Source: Adiantum capillus-veneris (lineage: Eukaryota > Streptophyta > Polypodiopsida > Polypodiales > Pteridaceae). Taken from it: DNA of 64,000 nt. The notes under the pieces are model-generated. The model worked only from the letters and a program-made list of their open reading frames with translations. It was not told where the DNA came from and made no database searches. Location: the NCBI GenBank assembly GCA_014529385.2, contig CM043966.1, positions 87,078,087-87,142,086 of the forward strand, given 5' to 3'. Shown in pieces: positions 31,194 to 41,506 of the stretch. The translations under genes and the position numbers were made by a program. Each line of letters opens with the position of its first letter. Within the stretch, counting starts at the first letter, position 1.

Positions 31194-32560
31194 CTCTCTA
31201 GGGGGGTGCAAATAATTAGGTTAGGGTTTCTTATGTTGTTTGATTGTGCTCAATAAAGGTTGGTGCCTCTTCCCACTGATGTGCCTCCTAGAGATATTCC
31301 TTGTGTTTTCTACTGTGTACAGGAACGCATTGCTGTTGTTAGGATGTTGAAATTCATGGAATCTTTGTCTCGTTCACTCTTCAAATCAAGCACAACCATC
31401 AACACGAACAGGTGTTTCTTATCCATTAGCATTGCCCCTTGTCTTTTTTTTAGCATCCATGTTTGTCTGCTTTAACTGTGATTGGTAGCATAATTTTCAA
31501 CACATTTTCTTAGTATAAAACATTAGATTCAATATAACTTTTGGTCATAATCCCTTGTCTAGGTTTAAGAATCAAGCAGTCTGACTAAGCTAGTTTGACC
31601 AATTTAGGCGTTAGAGATCTTCTCTTAATACCATGGGGAATGCCTTCTTAATAATCAATGGTTACTTTAGGTTTTTAATCCGATTTAGGCAACATTGTGT
31701 GCAATGTACTAGGGCTTTCTAGTGGGCTTAGTCCCTATTGACCTTTATCTTATGTATTATAAAGGGAGTTTACTAGTGTGATGAGCCTGGGGAGGGTAAC
31801 AGTGTCATATGACCCCCCAAAGTTACAAAATTGAAATGCTGAAAACGAGCAAATAAAAAAATCAAAAGTGGCACAATGTAAAATCTTAAGCTGGAAGAGA
31901 AATCCCAGCCTTATTTGGTCCTTCACCCACATGTATTGCCTATGGTACTAGAGCCCTAAAGGTTCCCAGTGTGGGCATTTTTCCTTGAAAAGCAAAAATC
32001 CCAAGGCATACAAAATAAGCACACATATCAAAAATTGAATCAGTGTGAAAGACCTTGGGGGTCAAAGAAAAGGGAATAATTCAGACGATGATTTCATCAG
32101 CAATTCTTTTTATCATAGCTTAACTAGACGGTCCTTTAGGTATAGCCTCTAGTCAGCCCTCAAACATGAAATACTTTGCTCTCACGATTAAACAACTTAG
32201 TTGCCCAGAGAGAATTGAGAAGCTTGCCCATGGTATTAATAGTTGACCTCTAGTGCCTCTCAACCGTTAAATTAGTGACCCCAAACTTTTTTTTTTTTAA
32301 TCTTTATAACTGCTTATGCATTTAATTATATTATAGTATAATGTTTACTATTGACAAATTGTTTAATGTTTAGTTATCAATCAATCTGTGTGCCTATTCA
32401 CTACATATGCTTTTTAATTGTATATGAGAATGCAATTACTGTGTTAATTTTGGTTGATTTTGTAGAGGTTGAAGAAGGCTAAGGACATTCAATCTCAGAT
32501 GCTCTTCCACCTCGATGAACGGGCTTCAGCTCACTAGCTTTTGACGACGGAATCTACATC
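31194..32560 (+). other. Family B copy 2, 3' non-coding internal region
   Basis: No coding region. From about 31780 it aligns in patches with 24450-24830 of B1, including a TGGTACTAGAGCCC block. It ends at the polypurine tract. Confidence 0.55.
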
Positions 32561-32574
32561 AGGAAGGGGGGGGG
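32561..32574 (+). other. Polypurine tract, family B copy 2
   Basis: AGGAAGGGGGGGGG, then CA and TGTTAACC. Same arrangement as 25298-25308. Confidence 0.7.
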
Positions 32575-32596
32575 CATGTTAACCGACGACGAAGAT

Positions 32597-32925
32597 CCTT
32601 GGGGTGATGTGATTACAAGCGAAAGTGGAGTCAGCACCGAGCAAATAGGAGGCTTTGTGACTGCCCAACGCTCCCCATCGCTTGGTGCTGACCTTGGCAA
32701 ATGGAGTCGGAGACCCTTGGGGTGATGTGATCACAAGTCATGCAGTGGAGTCAGCAGCGAGTGAATAAGAGGCTTGGTGACTACCTAACGCTCCCCTTCG
32801 CTTGGTGCTGACCTTGGTGTTAAAGTCATCACAAGCAACAGTGGAGTCAACACCAAGCGAATAGGAGACTTGCCAATGCTCCCCATTGCTTGGTGGCTGA
32901 CCTTGGCAAATGGACATAGGCCCAG
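32597..32925 (+). repeat. Three imperfect tandem repeats inside family B LTR (about 100-118 bp)
   Basis: Each unit carries GTGGAGTCA-CA-C-AG-GAATA-GAG, ACGCTCCCC--CGCTTGG and TGACCTTGG. Units 1 and 2 are 118 bp apart (CCTTGGGG at 32597 and 32715); unit 3 is shorter. Confidence 0.8.
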
Positions 32926-33220
32926 TTAACATCCGCAGATATCACATTGTTTTGAGTCAGGGGGCCAGGCTTGTTGGTCCTATAGGCGCTTGGGTGATCA
33001 CCGCCAATGAGAGAGGCACCACATAGCTCATTTGATACTATTTTTACTTTGATCGGCCACTGTGGGCACCCATGTTTGGATGGGTCAGATTGTTATAAAA
33101 GGTCCATTTTGACCTAAAAACATTATTCTTTGAGGTGCAAGCTAAGAAGTGCTCTTGCTCTACCTGTGTCTTCTCCTCCTTTGTGTGCTCACGCATGTAT
33201 GTGTGTGTGTATGCTTGAGA

Positions 33221-33240
33221 TAGATAGATAGATAGATTTT
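33221..33240 (-). repeat. (TAGA)n 3' tail of the LINE
   Basis: Four TAGA units followed by TTTT on the plus strand. It lies exactly where the LINE 3' end meets the LTR, and is probably the tail copied at insertion. Confidence 0.6.
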
Positions 33241-33268
33241 ATTATCGTCCTCGGAGGTCAAATATGAC

Positions 33269-33904
33269 CTATGGGACCAAAGTTACATGTGATGTAGTAT
33301 GTGTACGGCTGATGAGTGACTCTTGATGCTCCAAAATTGTAGTGATGAGAGTCGCAATGGAGAGCCCACACTTTGGTTGGGAGAGGAAAGTGTGTAGGTC
33401 TAAGTTATGGCTGAAAATGTGAGAGAAGCAAGTTCGGATGTGATCAAAAGCTGAGCACTCTAGTAGTGTGTGGTACTCAGACTCTCGAACTTGCAGTGAG
33501 CATAATGTGCACAATCGATTGGACTCTTCTCCATTGCCCCAACGCCCTATCTCGCATCGAAGAAAATGGGAGCTAAGCCGAATTGCTGCGATAGTGCGTA
33601 TCGCGGACAAGGGAATAGGCTCAAGCATGTAAGTGTGAGTACGGTTTCCTCTCTCAGCGAAGAACATGGTTTTGTAGTTAGGGGCAATATAGGTGGTGTA
33701 ATGTATGAAGCGTGACCCACCGGATTTCTCCCAAGCCGTAATACATTGGCGTTGTAGAAAAGCTTCATTCACTTGAGAGTCAATTGAAGCATCATGTAGC
33801 AAGTGTAATGCATCCCATCTCCCAAACCACTTCTTTATGTCTTGCATCCATCCCGTGCTCAAGATCTTGCTTTTATGCGTCTTTTGAACTTTTTTCCCAT
33901 GCAA
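33269..33904 (-). pseudogene. LINE ORF2 C-terminal part (after frameshift)
   Basis: A 211-codon frame overlapping the end of ORF2. It contains the cysteine-histidine motif typical of LINE ORF2 C-termini (CTLCSLQVRESEYHTLLEC, C-x2-C-x-H-x-C type). The frame joins the main ORF2 at a run of six A (plus-strand Ts at 33890-33895). A one-base change there explains the break. Confidence 0.8.
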
Positions 33905-36659
33905 TTGTAGGAAGTCGATGTGAGGGGTTTTGACGCATCTTTATCATGTACTCCACAACCCTTTCCATGCCCATAACCTCAATTGGAAGAGATCTCGACT
34001 CAAGAAGTAGGAGCGTATATGGTGTTTGTGTCTTAACTTGGAGAAAGTTTGTAAGAAAACGCTTTTGGACATTCTCAAACTCTTTCCAAGTAGACTTTGA
34101 GATGCTCCCACCCCACACTTCAACTCCATAAAGAAGAACCGGTGTCACCAATGCATCAAAAAGATACTTCTTGAGAACCCAACACTTGATGTTTCCCGCA
34201 TTACACATGTTCTCAAATGCATAATATGCTCTCTTTCCCACTTCCAAACGACGCATAGCACATTCATGCCACTTGTGATTGGATGGAACCTCAAGGCCAA
34301 GGTACTTAAAGCTCTCAACAACTTCAAGTGTCTCGTTGTTGTACACAATGCATGGCTTCTCCTTATGGTTGGTTTTCACAAGCATAACCTTTGTTTTGGA
34401 TTCATTTACAATCAGCCCACTATGCAAGCAAAAGTTCTCAAGGACAACCATAAGCTTTTGTGCATCTTCTAAAGTGTGTGCTAGAAGCACTACATCATCC
34501 GCATACAACAAAAGCATGATTACCGCATTGCAAATAGTGACCTCTTCAATGCCTTCTTCTTGCATAAAGTCAAGTACCATTTGTTCCAATTGATCGATGC
34601 ATAGACCAAAGAGAGTTGGTGACAATGGACATCCTTGTTTAACCCCAATAGTGCTTACAAAAATTTCTGAAATTTCTCTTCCCATGCGCAATTGACAAAT
34701 CACCTTCTCATAGATTCGAGAAACCGCAAGCATAAACTCACTTGGCACTTGGAGTTCTTCCATCCTTCTCCACAAATTGTTACGTGGAATCATATCAAAG
34801 GCTTTCTTAAAGTCTACAAAACAACAATACAATCGCTTGCCTTTCAACCGACTTTCCTCCATGAGAACACAAAGAGTGACAAGATGATCAATGGTGCTAT
34901 GGCATCGACGAAAACCCGCTTGTCCCTTTGCACGCTTGTCATTCTCTTCAGCCCAATCACTCAATTTCATCTCCATTATGCACCCAAATAACTTTGCCAT
35001 AAGAGACCCAATCATTATAGTCCGGTAGTTGCTTACATTCTTTACATCCCCTCCTTTATGCAAAGGCTTAACCCAATTAGTACTCCAATCATAAGGCATA
35101 CCATGTTGAAGTGCAAGGTTGAACATATCACACATCCACTCATGGGTAAAATCTCCCGTCCATTTGATCATCTCCGGCTTGATACCTTGAAGATCTCCCG
35201 CTTTGCGAGTGGCCAACTTTTCAAGCCCACCGCATACATCCTCAATAGTAAAAAAAGACGGCATACATGGGAGTGAACCATAAAATGGCATTTTTTCAGT
35301 ATTTTCTTGCTCATATAATTGCCTACAATGTGTGTACATATCCACTAGACTCAAGTTACCAAAATTCTCAACCCGCTTGCCTCTCAAGTTTCTCCAAAAT
35401 CTTCCACATGCATGTGCCTTTTCTTGGACTTGAAATTCCTGTTGCTTTACTTCCCATCTTCTTCTCTTCTTTTGAATCAATGCCTTGTATGTATGCAAAT
35501 GACTTTGATAGTTGTCTTTGTCCATAGTTGCATCAAGCTTTATCAAGGACTTTCGAGCATCTTGACATTCTTTATCAAACCACCTTTTGCGTGATCTATC
35601 TTTGTTGATACCATGGAGATGCTTTATGGCAAAGCATTCTTCCGCACAAGAACAAATAGCTTTCTTGAAAGCTTCCCATTTAGTTTCCAATGGTGCATCA
35701 CATTGAAGCTTTATCATCCATAATTTTTGCTCAACCATTTCAATGTACATTGGTGCCCGTTTGAAATCCATACATAGTGATAACTTCTCTTTCCTTTGGC
35801 TGAGATTATCATGCTTAGTTGCTTCTCCACATGAAAGGTCAATACATAAGGTGCGATGGTCGGATTCCGGGGTCCATTGACCAAACATAAAACTCTTTAT
35901 GCGATACATGATGGCTTCAGAGAGTAGCATATAGTCAATCACACTATCCCCATTATGTCTTCTACATGTAAATCCATTGGTTCCACTCCACAAAGATACA
36001 CCATTGGCAATGAGCATACCCGTGCTATTACACATGTGTAAAAGTAACTTTCCATAGTGATCCGGCTCTTTCTCATCCATTGAAGTACGATCATACAAGT
36101 GAACTTCCTCTAACTCCCTTGAAATGTATGGCATATCAAATTGTTGAGTATCATGTTGCAATGTTTTTGTGCGAGCATTCATATCCCCAAATACAATAAC
36201 ATCACCTTCACCTTTGAAATAAGCAATGTCCTCTTCCAAATCAGAAAATGGTTGATCTCTATCCATGCAAGCATAAAAGGGAGAATCATGATGAGGAATG
36301 TAGCAACCGACTACAAAAATGGGTGCTCTTTTTGGTGTCATAATTTTCAGCCATACATAACGTTTGTACTTGTCATCTTTCACAATTGATACAAAATCTT
36401 CCAATCCTTTCTTAACCATACATGCTAACCCTCCTTGTCCTCTTCGTTGCTTGAGATTCTTTGACCACATCAATGAATGTACATTGTAATCCTCCAAGCC
36501 GTTAATCCTTTGTGTATCATGCTCCCAAGTTTCAACAAGAAGTACAACATCGGCTTTGCTTGTTAGTTCATCAATGCCAACCCCCGCATTCCATGGGTAT
36601 CCATTACAATTCCAAAAGCATATTTTCAATTGTAACTCGGTCTCATAGGTCACGCATCC
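33873..36659 (-). CDS. LINE ORF2: endonuclease-reverse transcriptase (3' frameshifted)
   Basis: About 926 codons. The N-terminal AP-like endonuclease shows CFWNCNGYPW, LLVETWEHD, FGDMNARTK, IDYMLLSE and SDHR. The reverse transcriptase shows VKPLHKGGD, NYRTIMIGS, GQAGFRRCHST, VDFKKAFD, GVKQGCPLSPTLF and catalytic LLYADD. There is no ATG before the endonuclease. The frame is continuous with ORF1 and separated from it only by a TAG at 36660-36662. The first in-frame ATG lies after the first endonuclease motifs, so translation would need stop-codon readthrough or non-AUG reinitiation. The C-terminus is lost by a frameshift near 33890. Confidence 0.88.
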   Translation of the reverse strand, partial: GCVTYETELQLKICFWNCNGYPWNAGVGIDELTSKADVVLLVETWEHDTQRINGLEDYNVHSLMWSKNLKQRRGQGGLACMVKKGLEDFVSIVKDDKYKRYVWLKIMTPKRAPIFVVGCYIPHHDSPFYACMDRDQPFSDLEEDIAYFKGEGDVIVFGDMNARTKTLQHDTQQFDMPYISRELEEVHLYDRTSMDEKEPDHYGKLLLHMCNSTGMLIANGVSLWSGTNGFTCRRHNGDSVIDYMLLSEAIMYRIKSFMFGQWTPESDHRTLCIDLSCGEATKHDNLSQRKEKLSLCMDFKRAPMYIEMVEQKLWMIKLQCDAPLETKWEAFKKAICSCAEECFAIKHLHGINKDRSRKRWFDKECQDARKSLIKLDATMDKDNYQSHLHTYKALIQKKRRRWEVKQQEFQVQEKAHACGRFWRNLRGKRVENFGNLSLVDMYTHCRQLYEQENTEKMPFYGSLPCMPSFFTIEDVCGGLEKLATRKAGDLQGIKPEMIKWTGDFTHEWMCDMFNLALQHGMPYDWSTNWVKPLHKGGDVKNVSNYRTIMIGSLMAKLFGCIMEMKLSDWAEENDKRAKGQAGFRRCHSTIDHLVTLCVLMEESRLKGKRLYCCFVDFKKAFDMIPRNNLWRRMEELQVPSEFMLAVSRIYEKVICQLRMGREISEIFVSTIGVKQGCPLSPTLFGLCIDQLEQMVLDFMQEEGIEEVTICNAVIMLLLYADDVVLLAHTLEDAQKLMVVLENFCLHSGLIVNESKTKVMLVKTNHKEKPCIVYNNETLEVVESFKYLGLEVPSNHKWHECAMRRLEVGKRAYYAFENMCNAGNIKCWVLKKYLFDALVTPVLLYGVEVWGGSISKSTWKEFENVQKRFLTNFLQVKTQTPYTLLLLESRSLPIEVMGMERVVEYMIKMRQNPSHRLPTIAWEKSSKDA

Positions 36660-37610
36660 CTATTTTCTTGAGAGACTTGCCTCCTCCTTGGGCACATTTT
36701 CTTCATGAGAGATTTCCTTGTTTTTATTATTCTTTTCCTCATATGCCTTGCGACGCATATTTTGTTGCTTAATAGTGCGATCTTCACATACAAAACATTT
36801 TGTATTCCTCAAATAGATCCAACTATTATCAAGGATAATCTTTCGCTTGGTCTCATCCGGCATGGTGCATACAATTGGCCATTCTCCCGAGCGAGGAGCT
36901 CCTTGCTTCTCCACTCTATGTGCTCCATAGACCATAACTCCGGACATGCCAAAGTGGGTTTTGAAGAAATCTTCAATAACAATGGCAAGAGAAGGAGGTG
37001 TCTCTAACTTCTCTTCGGGAATTCCACGAATAACAATGTTCTTGGCACGTCGCTCCCGTTCCTTCAACTCCTCCACATCTACATTCTCAACATTCTTTGT
37101 TTGAACCATAGCTTGCATGAGTGAGGAATTAGAAACCACATTTCTACCACATACATCAGCCCAAGACTTGTTTGTGCATACATTTTTCATGTCGCATACA
37201 TCCCGGCTCATAGTGTCAAATTTCTCCTCTTTCAATACATGGTCATGCTCTACTTTGCTCATCCGCTCCTTCAAAGCATTCAAGTCCACAAGAGAGCGTT
37301 TACATTCCTTGACTTCCTCTTCAAGTTGCATCAAACGTGTTGTTTGCATCTCAAGTGTCCTCTTGAGATTCTCATTCTCAACCACAATTACCCTTAGTGT
37401 GCCATTCTCCATTGCAAGTGCTCGTAAGTCTTCGCCTTGTTTGTTTACGGTCTCTTGCAATGATACCAAGTACGCCATGATCATGGTTTTCGATGTCGTT
37501 GGTTGGGTGGTTGTGTTGCTATCTCCATACTTAGGAGATTTTGGATCATTTTCCACAATGGTTGTGGACCTTGTTGAAGAAGAAGAACCCTTGCGAGTGC
37601 CGGAAGACAT
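36660..37610 (-). CDS. LINE ORF1: coiled-coil, RRM-like RNA-binding protein (316 aa)
   Basis: Starts at an ATG at 37608-37610. The N-terminus is Ser/Thr-rich. Residues about 45-140 look like a coiled coil (heptad-rich, MQTTRLMQLEEEVKECKRSL). The second half carries the L1-ORF1-type RRM and C-terminal signature (KNIVIRGIPEE, VMVYGAHRVEK, NTKCFVCEDRT). The protein would bind LINE RNA. There is no zinc knuckle of the kind common in angiosperm L1 ORF1. It ends with TAG and is followed in frame by ORF2. Confidence 0.8.
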   Translation of the reverse strand: MSSGTRKGSSSSTRSTTIVENDPKSPKYGDSNTTTQPTTSKTMIMAYLVSLQETVNKQGEDLRALAMENGTLRVIVVENENLKRTLEMQTTRLMQLEEEVKECKRSLVDLNALKERMSKVEHDHVLKEEKFDTMSRDVCDMKNVCTNKSWADVCGRNVVSNSSLMQAMVQTKNVENVDVEELKERERRAKNIVIRGIPEEKLETPPSLAIVIEDFFKTHFGMSGVMVYGAHRVEKQGAPRSGEWPIVCTMPDETKRKIILDNSWIYLRNTKCFVCEDRTIKQQNMRRKAYEEKNNKNKEISHEENVPKEEASLSRK

Positions 37611-37835
37611 TGTATGTAAAATAGGAGATGAGAATCAATTTTGTTGAACCTGTTCACTTCGGAAATGCTGCTACAAAAACGCCTTCCATAACTCTGAAAA
37701 TTTCTGTCTTTACATCAATGCGTAGAGGACTTCGTGCTCTTCGATTGAGGCTATAGATCACCCAAATCGGAGTTCGGATGAAGAAGTTATGATCAAAAGA
37801 GTGGACTGATGTCTACTAGGTCAAAAAACGGCTGC

Positions 37836-37838
<3 letters not shown>
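37611..37838 (-). other. LINE 5' region
   Basis: A non-coding stretch between the (GA)n target and the ORF1 ATG; presumed LINE 5' UTR. The exact boundary is hidden by the GA repeat. Confidence 0.5.
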
Positions 37839-37870
<32 letters not shown>

Positions 37871-38103
37871 TCGAGCATTGTGGTGGCATTGGCGGCGGCG
37901 AGGCGATTGAGCGTGGTGGCAGCAGTGACTTCTTCTTTGCGGCACAGGATCCTTTACGACGGAAGCATTGAGCGGTGAGTGACACACCCCTGCCCCTTTG
38001 AGCTTGCTAGGATCTTCTAGTTGTGTGATTGCAACCATTCGTGGCTCACACACGGTGTTTTGGCAAGCTCCCATCCTCCAACACGTGCGGCAAAGCACAC
38101 ACA

Positions 38104-38340
38104 AAGCCTTCAACTTCTTGCTTGATTGGTTCTCAACCATGACTAGAAACTTCTGGAAGACACTAAATACTTTGTCTTTCCTCCTCAAGAGGTAGACCCA
38201 CACCTTTCAAGTAGAGTCTTCTATGAAATTCAAGAAATATAACCCCCCCCCCCCCACGAGACTTATATGGCATAGGCCCGAATAGATCACTATGAACCAA
38301 ATCTAGAGGATTCCCTAACTTTTAATCTAATGGAAAAGTG
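38104..38340 (-). pseudogene. Copia C integrase fragment
   Basis: Encodes VWVYLLRRKDKVFSVFQKF, typical of the start of the copia integrase core. It is interrupted upstream by a C homopolymer and broken at the B-LTR junction. Confidence 0.65.
38243..38255 (+). repeat. Poly(C) run (13 bp)
   Basis: Uninterrupted Cs inside the copia C integrase fragment; a likely slippage or assembly-error site. Confidence 0.9.
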
Positions 38341-38351
38341 GTAAGCCTATT

Positions 38352-38618
38352 CTATTTCCCGTAAATGCAATGCTTACATAAATTAAACTTGGAATAGTTC
38401 GACATAAAGATATGGCCAAGAAGTTGTAACTTCTTCATTTCCTTCTGTCTCATGTGACCAAGCTGGCTATGCCACAACTTAATAGAAGGCAACTTTGCTA
38501 CATATATAGAGTCCTCTTTCATAGAAGAGACATACAAGGAATATAATGAGCCAGATTTTTGTCCTTTGAGCATGACCAGGTTACCTTTTTTTATTATCCA
38601 GGAACCATTTCCAAACAC
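38352..38618 (-). pseudogene. Copia C GAG-pre-integrase domain
   Basis: Contains GSLYSLYVSS, KLWHSQLGHMRQKEMKKL and CKHCIYGK, the HHCC zinc-binding segment before the copia integrase core. Confidence 0.8.
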
Positions 38619-38705
38619 TATAGTGTATCCAAGATCATCAAGCTATCGTGCTAAAACCAAGCTCTTAGTTAGCTTTGGCACATGTTTAACATCTCAAAGC
38701 ATGAA

Positions 38706-38915
38706 CTAAGCACCATTACATAGACACAACTTCACATCTCCAATGCCACATATCTCAAGTTGATGAGAGTCACCCAACTTAATTGAACCATGTGTAGAAG
38801 CATAACTAAAGAACCGCTCGTTGTGAGGAGTAACATGAAAACTAGCACCTAAGTCAATGAGGTCATAATCACAGTCACACAATTGTTTTGAGGATTGCAA
38901 GAATGCACGTAGCAA
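38706..38915 (-). pseudogene. Copia C protease domain
   Basis: Contains DLGASFHVTPHNERFFSY and GDVKLCL. The DSG catalytic triad of copia proteases reads DLG here, so the enzyme would be inactive. Confidence 0.75.
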
Positions 38916-39205
38916 GAGTCATGGACGTGACACAAGGAACATTGAATGGTACCATTGTCTCAAGAAATGACACATGACAAAAGATTGTTGTTTATTGCAA
39001 AGAGAAAAGGGTAAAGCCATTGTCGTAAGTCTTGCACCTCCTAAACATAGTGTGAAGATAGAGGAGCTCAATTTCATTGAGTCTCCACATGCTGATGTTG
39101 TTCTTGAAGTGCCACGATGGTCATATGTACCAGTCTTCACTTCTGCTTTGAGTCCAAGGGTGTTATTATCTCTTGTTGACGACTGCTATGCATAGAATGG
39201 GATCT

Positions 39206-39861
39206 CTACCTTTGATTATTCCATTGGTTACTTCCACTTGCCATATACGCATCACCATGCCCACTATTGTCAAGAGACTTATGTTGAATCTCTTTTGTGA
39301 GCAAAGCACCAATAACATCACTAAAAACAAGCTTGCCCTGAGGAGCAGAGGTACTGTTGGTAGTGTTAAATGTATCCCATGATGCAAGCAAAGAGCATAG
39401 CAAGAAAATGGCTTTCATTTCATCATCAAAATTAAGCCCCTTTGATGTCAACTAAGTAAACACATTGTTAGATTCATTCACTATGAACTAACACTGCTAT
39501 TTTCTTTCATGTTCAAACACATAAGATTCTTCATCAAAAATACTTTGTTTGATGCACTCTTACCATCCCAAGTTGAGCATAATGACTCCCATAATTCCTT
39601 TGTAGTATTCTTAGCGCATAGTTGTAAAGAAAATGGACTCACCAAGGTGTAGGCTGCCATAGCATGAGCATCAATCTCCCTCCACCGATCATCCGTGTAA
39701 ACACCCTCTTTATGCTTTTTCAATGGTGTTTCAAGGCCCTTATTGAACAAGACATCAAGCATACACTGGTTCCATATCGTGAAGTTTATGCCATCAAAAT
39801 TCTTGATATAATACTCTTGTCTCTCGAAATTTTCAGCCATGATTGACAAGAGAAAATGCAA
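39206..39861 (-). pseudogene. Copia C gag (two frames)
   Basis: Starts at the ATG of MAENFERQEYYIKNFDGINF (ATG at 39838-39840). It contains WNQCMLDVLF, ELWESL and a second segment with DDEMKAIFLLCSLLASWDTF. The frame breaks near 39480-39451. It matches the copia gag family also seen in element F. Confidence 0.8.
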
Positions 39862-41016
39862 GAGAGTGAGACTACGAATTTATCGAAAAAATTGTGAAAA
39901 TTTTAGCAAAGTGTCCTTTGCATAGATATTAAAATCTCAACCAAAAACTCAGCAAAATCACTACAATGTCAATGTAAAAGAGTGTGATAAGAAACTAGAG
40001 GACTTGCAGGAAAAATTCAACAAAGTCTCCTTTGTACAGAGATCAAAACCTTAAGAAAAACCAAGCAAAAAACAATGCATAAACCAACAAAGAGTGCTGA
40101 TCGGGCATAAACTAACATATACTGCTCAAAGAAACTGTTAAAAGACTATCAACTTGGTGTCAATGTACTTATACCTATCTATACATGTCTTATGGTGAGG
40201 CCATGAAAATGGGGATCTCTAGCAACCTAATCCACCTGACACTGGGTAACCCATCCCCTAGTGCTTGGCTTCAAAAACCCTCATGCAACGACCCTTACAA
40301 ATGACTATGTAGACACTACTAACCATAGTCTCAGAAAGGGCTTTTTTGAATCGAGTTTCAAAAACGAACAAGACTACCAAAGCAAGCCAAAATTGGCTCT
40401 ACAATGATGTACAATGGCAATATCCACAACACAACATACATCCAAAACATGAAACTGTCAGTGCAAAACTGTAGGACATGCAATCAAACAAACACAAATG
40501 AGTATGCAAGAAAAAGCACATAACCAACTCCCTATGGGGAGTAAAACGCTCTCAATAGAGCACAAGCACTCTCAAGTGCTAGTCATGCATAAACCATGTG
40601 CATCCAAACTCCCAAACTGATCATATAATATGGGGAGATAAATGGGAACAAGAGTTAGGATACAGATATGTGCTGCTAGACCCATTCTCAGCAGGGGACC
40701 AAGAAAAGAGATAAGCTCATCTCAATAAGGGTCCAAATGGAGAAGGTCTACCAAGGAGCAATGTTCATCTAGTGGACCTTTAAAAGACCTTAGGTTAAGC
40801 TTCATTAGAGCCTCCAAAGGTGAGTGATAAAAATTCCTTAGGCCTGGAACCTTTAGGTAAGACTTTGGCCAACTTGAGGCGCTGGAGGTGCTTGAGCCCA
40901 AAAGTCAACAACTAGTCCTACAAAGGAGTGGGCGAGCCCTACAAGTAGGAGCATGAGAGAGAACAACTACACACACCCCCAAGAGTCACCCTTCCGTAGG
41001 AGGCATAAAGGACACA
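39862..41016. other. No gene recognised
   Basis: AT-rich sequence. The part next to 39861 is presumably the leader of copia C. No primer-binding site, LTR terminus or coding region could be supported. Confidence 0.4.
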
Positions 41017-41456
41017 TGTCAGGCCCCTAGCCAAGTTGCCCGCAATTAAGCTTATATCCTATTGGATGGCTTATGAAAAGGTCCAATGAGAATTAAGTTT
41101 AATTAAATTAGAAAAAGCCCCTAAAAGGGACCAATAAGAATTAGGACCTACTTTATTCCTATTGGATACTCTACCAAGGGGTCGAAGGAGAATTGAGTAA
41201 ACCTTGTACAAGCTTAATTCCTATTGGCTAGTTGACCTATAGAGCCAATAAGAATTTACCATCAATTATTTAATAAATCAAGCTCTCTCAAAGGGGGAAA
41301 GAAGGACTCTTGTCTAAATGCTACACCCCTTGCTTGATTTGACCTAGGCCTTCTATTGGTTAGCCCCAAGCTTGGGCCAATGGGCTTTGAACTAGTGTAA
41401 TCAAGGAAGGTTGATTTCTCTCTCTTCTTCTTCTTCTCCTCGTCCTCCTCCTCCTC

Positions 41457-41506
<50 letters not shown>

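Larger units (their letters stand above)
33221..37838 (-). mobile_element. L1-like LINE (non-LTR retrotransposon)
   Basis: Read on the minus strand: a 5' region of about 0.2 kb, ORF1 with coiled coil and RRM-like domain, ORF2 with endonuclease and reverse transcriptase, and a C-terminal cysteine motif. It ends with TTTT and a (TCTA)n tail, not a plain poly(A). There are no LTRs. It lies inside the (GA)n tract of a family B LTR, so any target duplication is masked by the repeat. ORF2 has one frameshift; otherwise it is well preserved, suggesting a fairly recent insertion. Confidence 0.9.
32577..38103 (+). repeat. Family B LTR (copy 2), split by the LINE
   Basis: The left part is 32577-33220 and the right part about 37839-38103. 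The two parts line up with the uninterrupted B1 LTR: AGTGCTCTTGCTC, then GCTTGAGA, then (GA)n, GATCGAGCATTG and GCGGTGAGTGACACAC. The LINE therefore entered the (GA)n tract of an existing LTR. Its left part has extra tandem repeats not seen in B1. Confidence 0.8.
38104..39861 (-). mobile_element. Copia element C, truncated antisense remnant
   Basis: Minus-strand copia domains in the proper order: gag, protease, GAG-pre-integrase, beginning of integrase. It stops abruptly at 38103-38104 against the right end of the family B LTR. RT, RNase H and both LTRs are missing or unrecognised. There are multiple stops and frameshifts. Confidence 0.8.

Noticed and set aside
38104-39861. Family B2 inserted into copia C, splitting it
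   Set aside because: The copia sequence ends at the B LTR, but I could not find the missing half of copia C on the other side of B2, so the order of events is not claimed.
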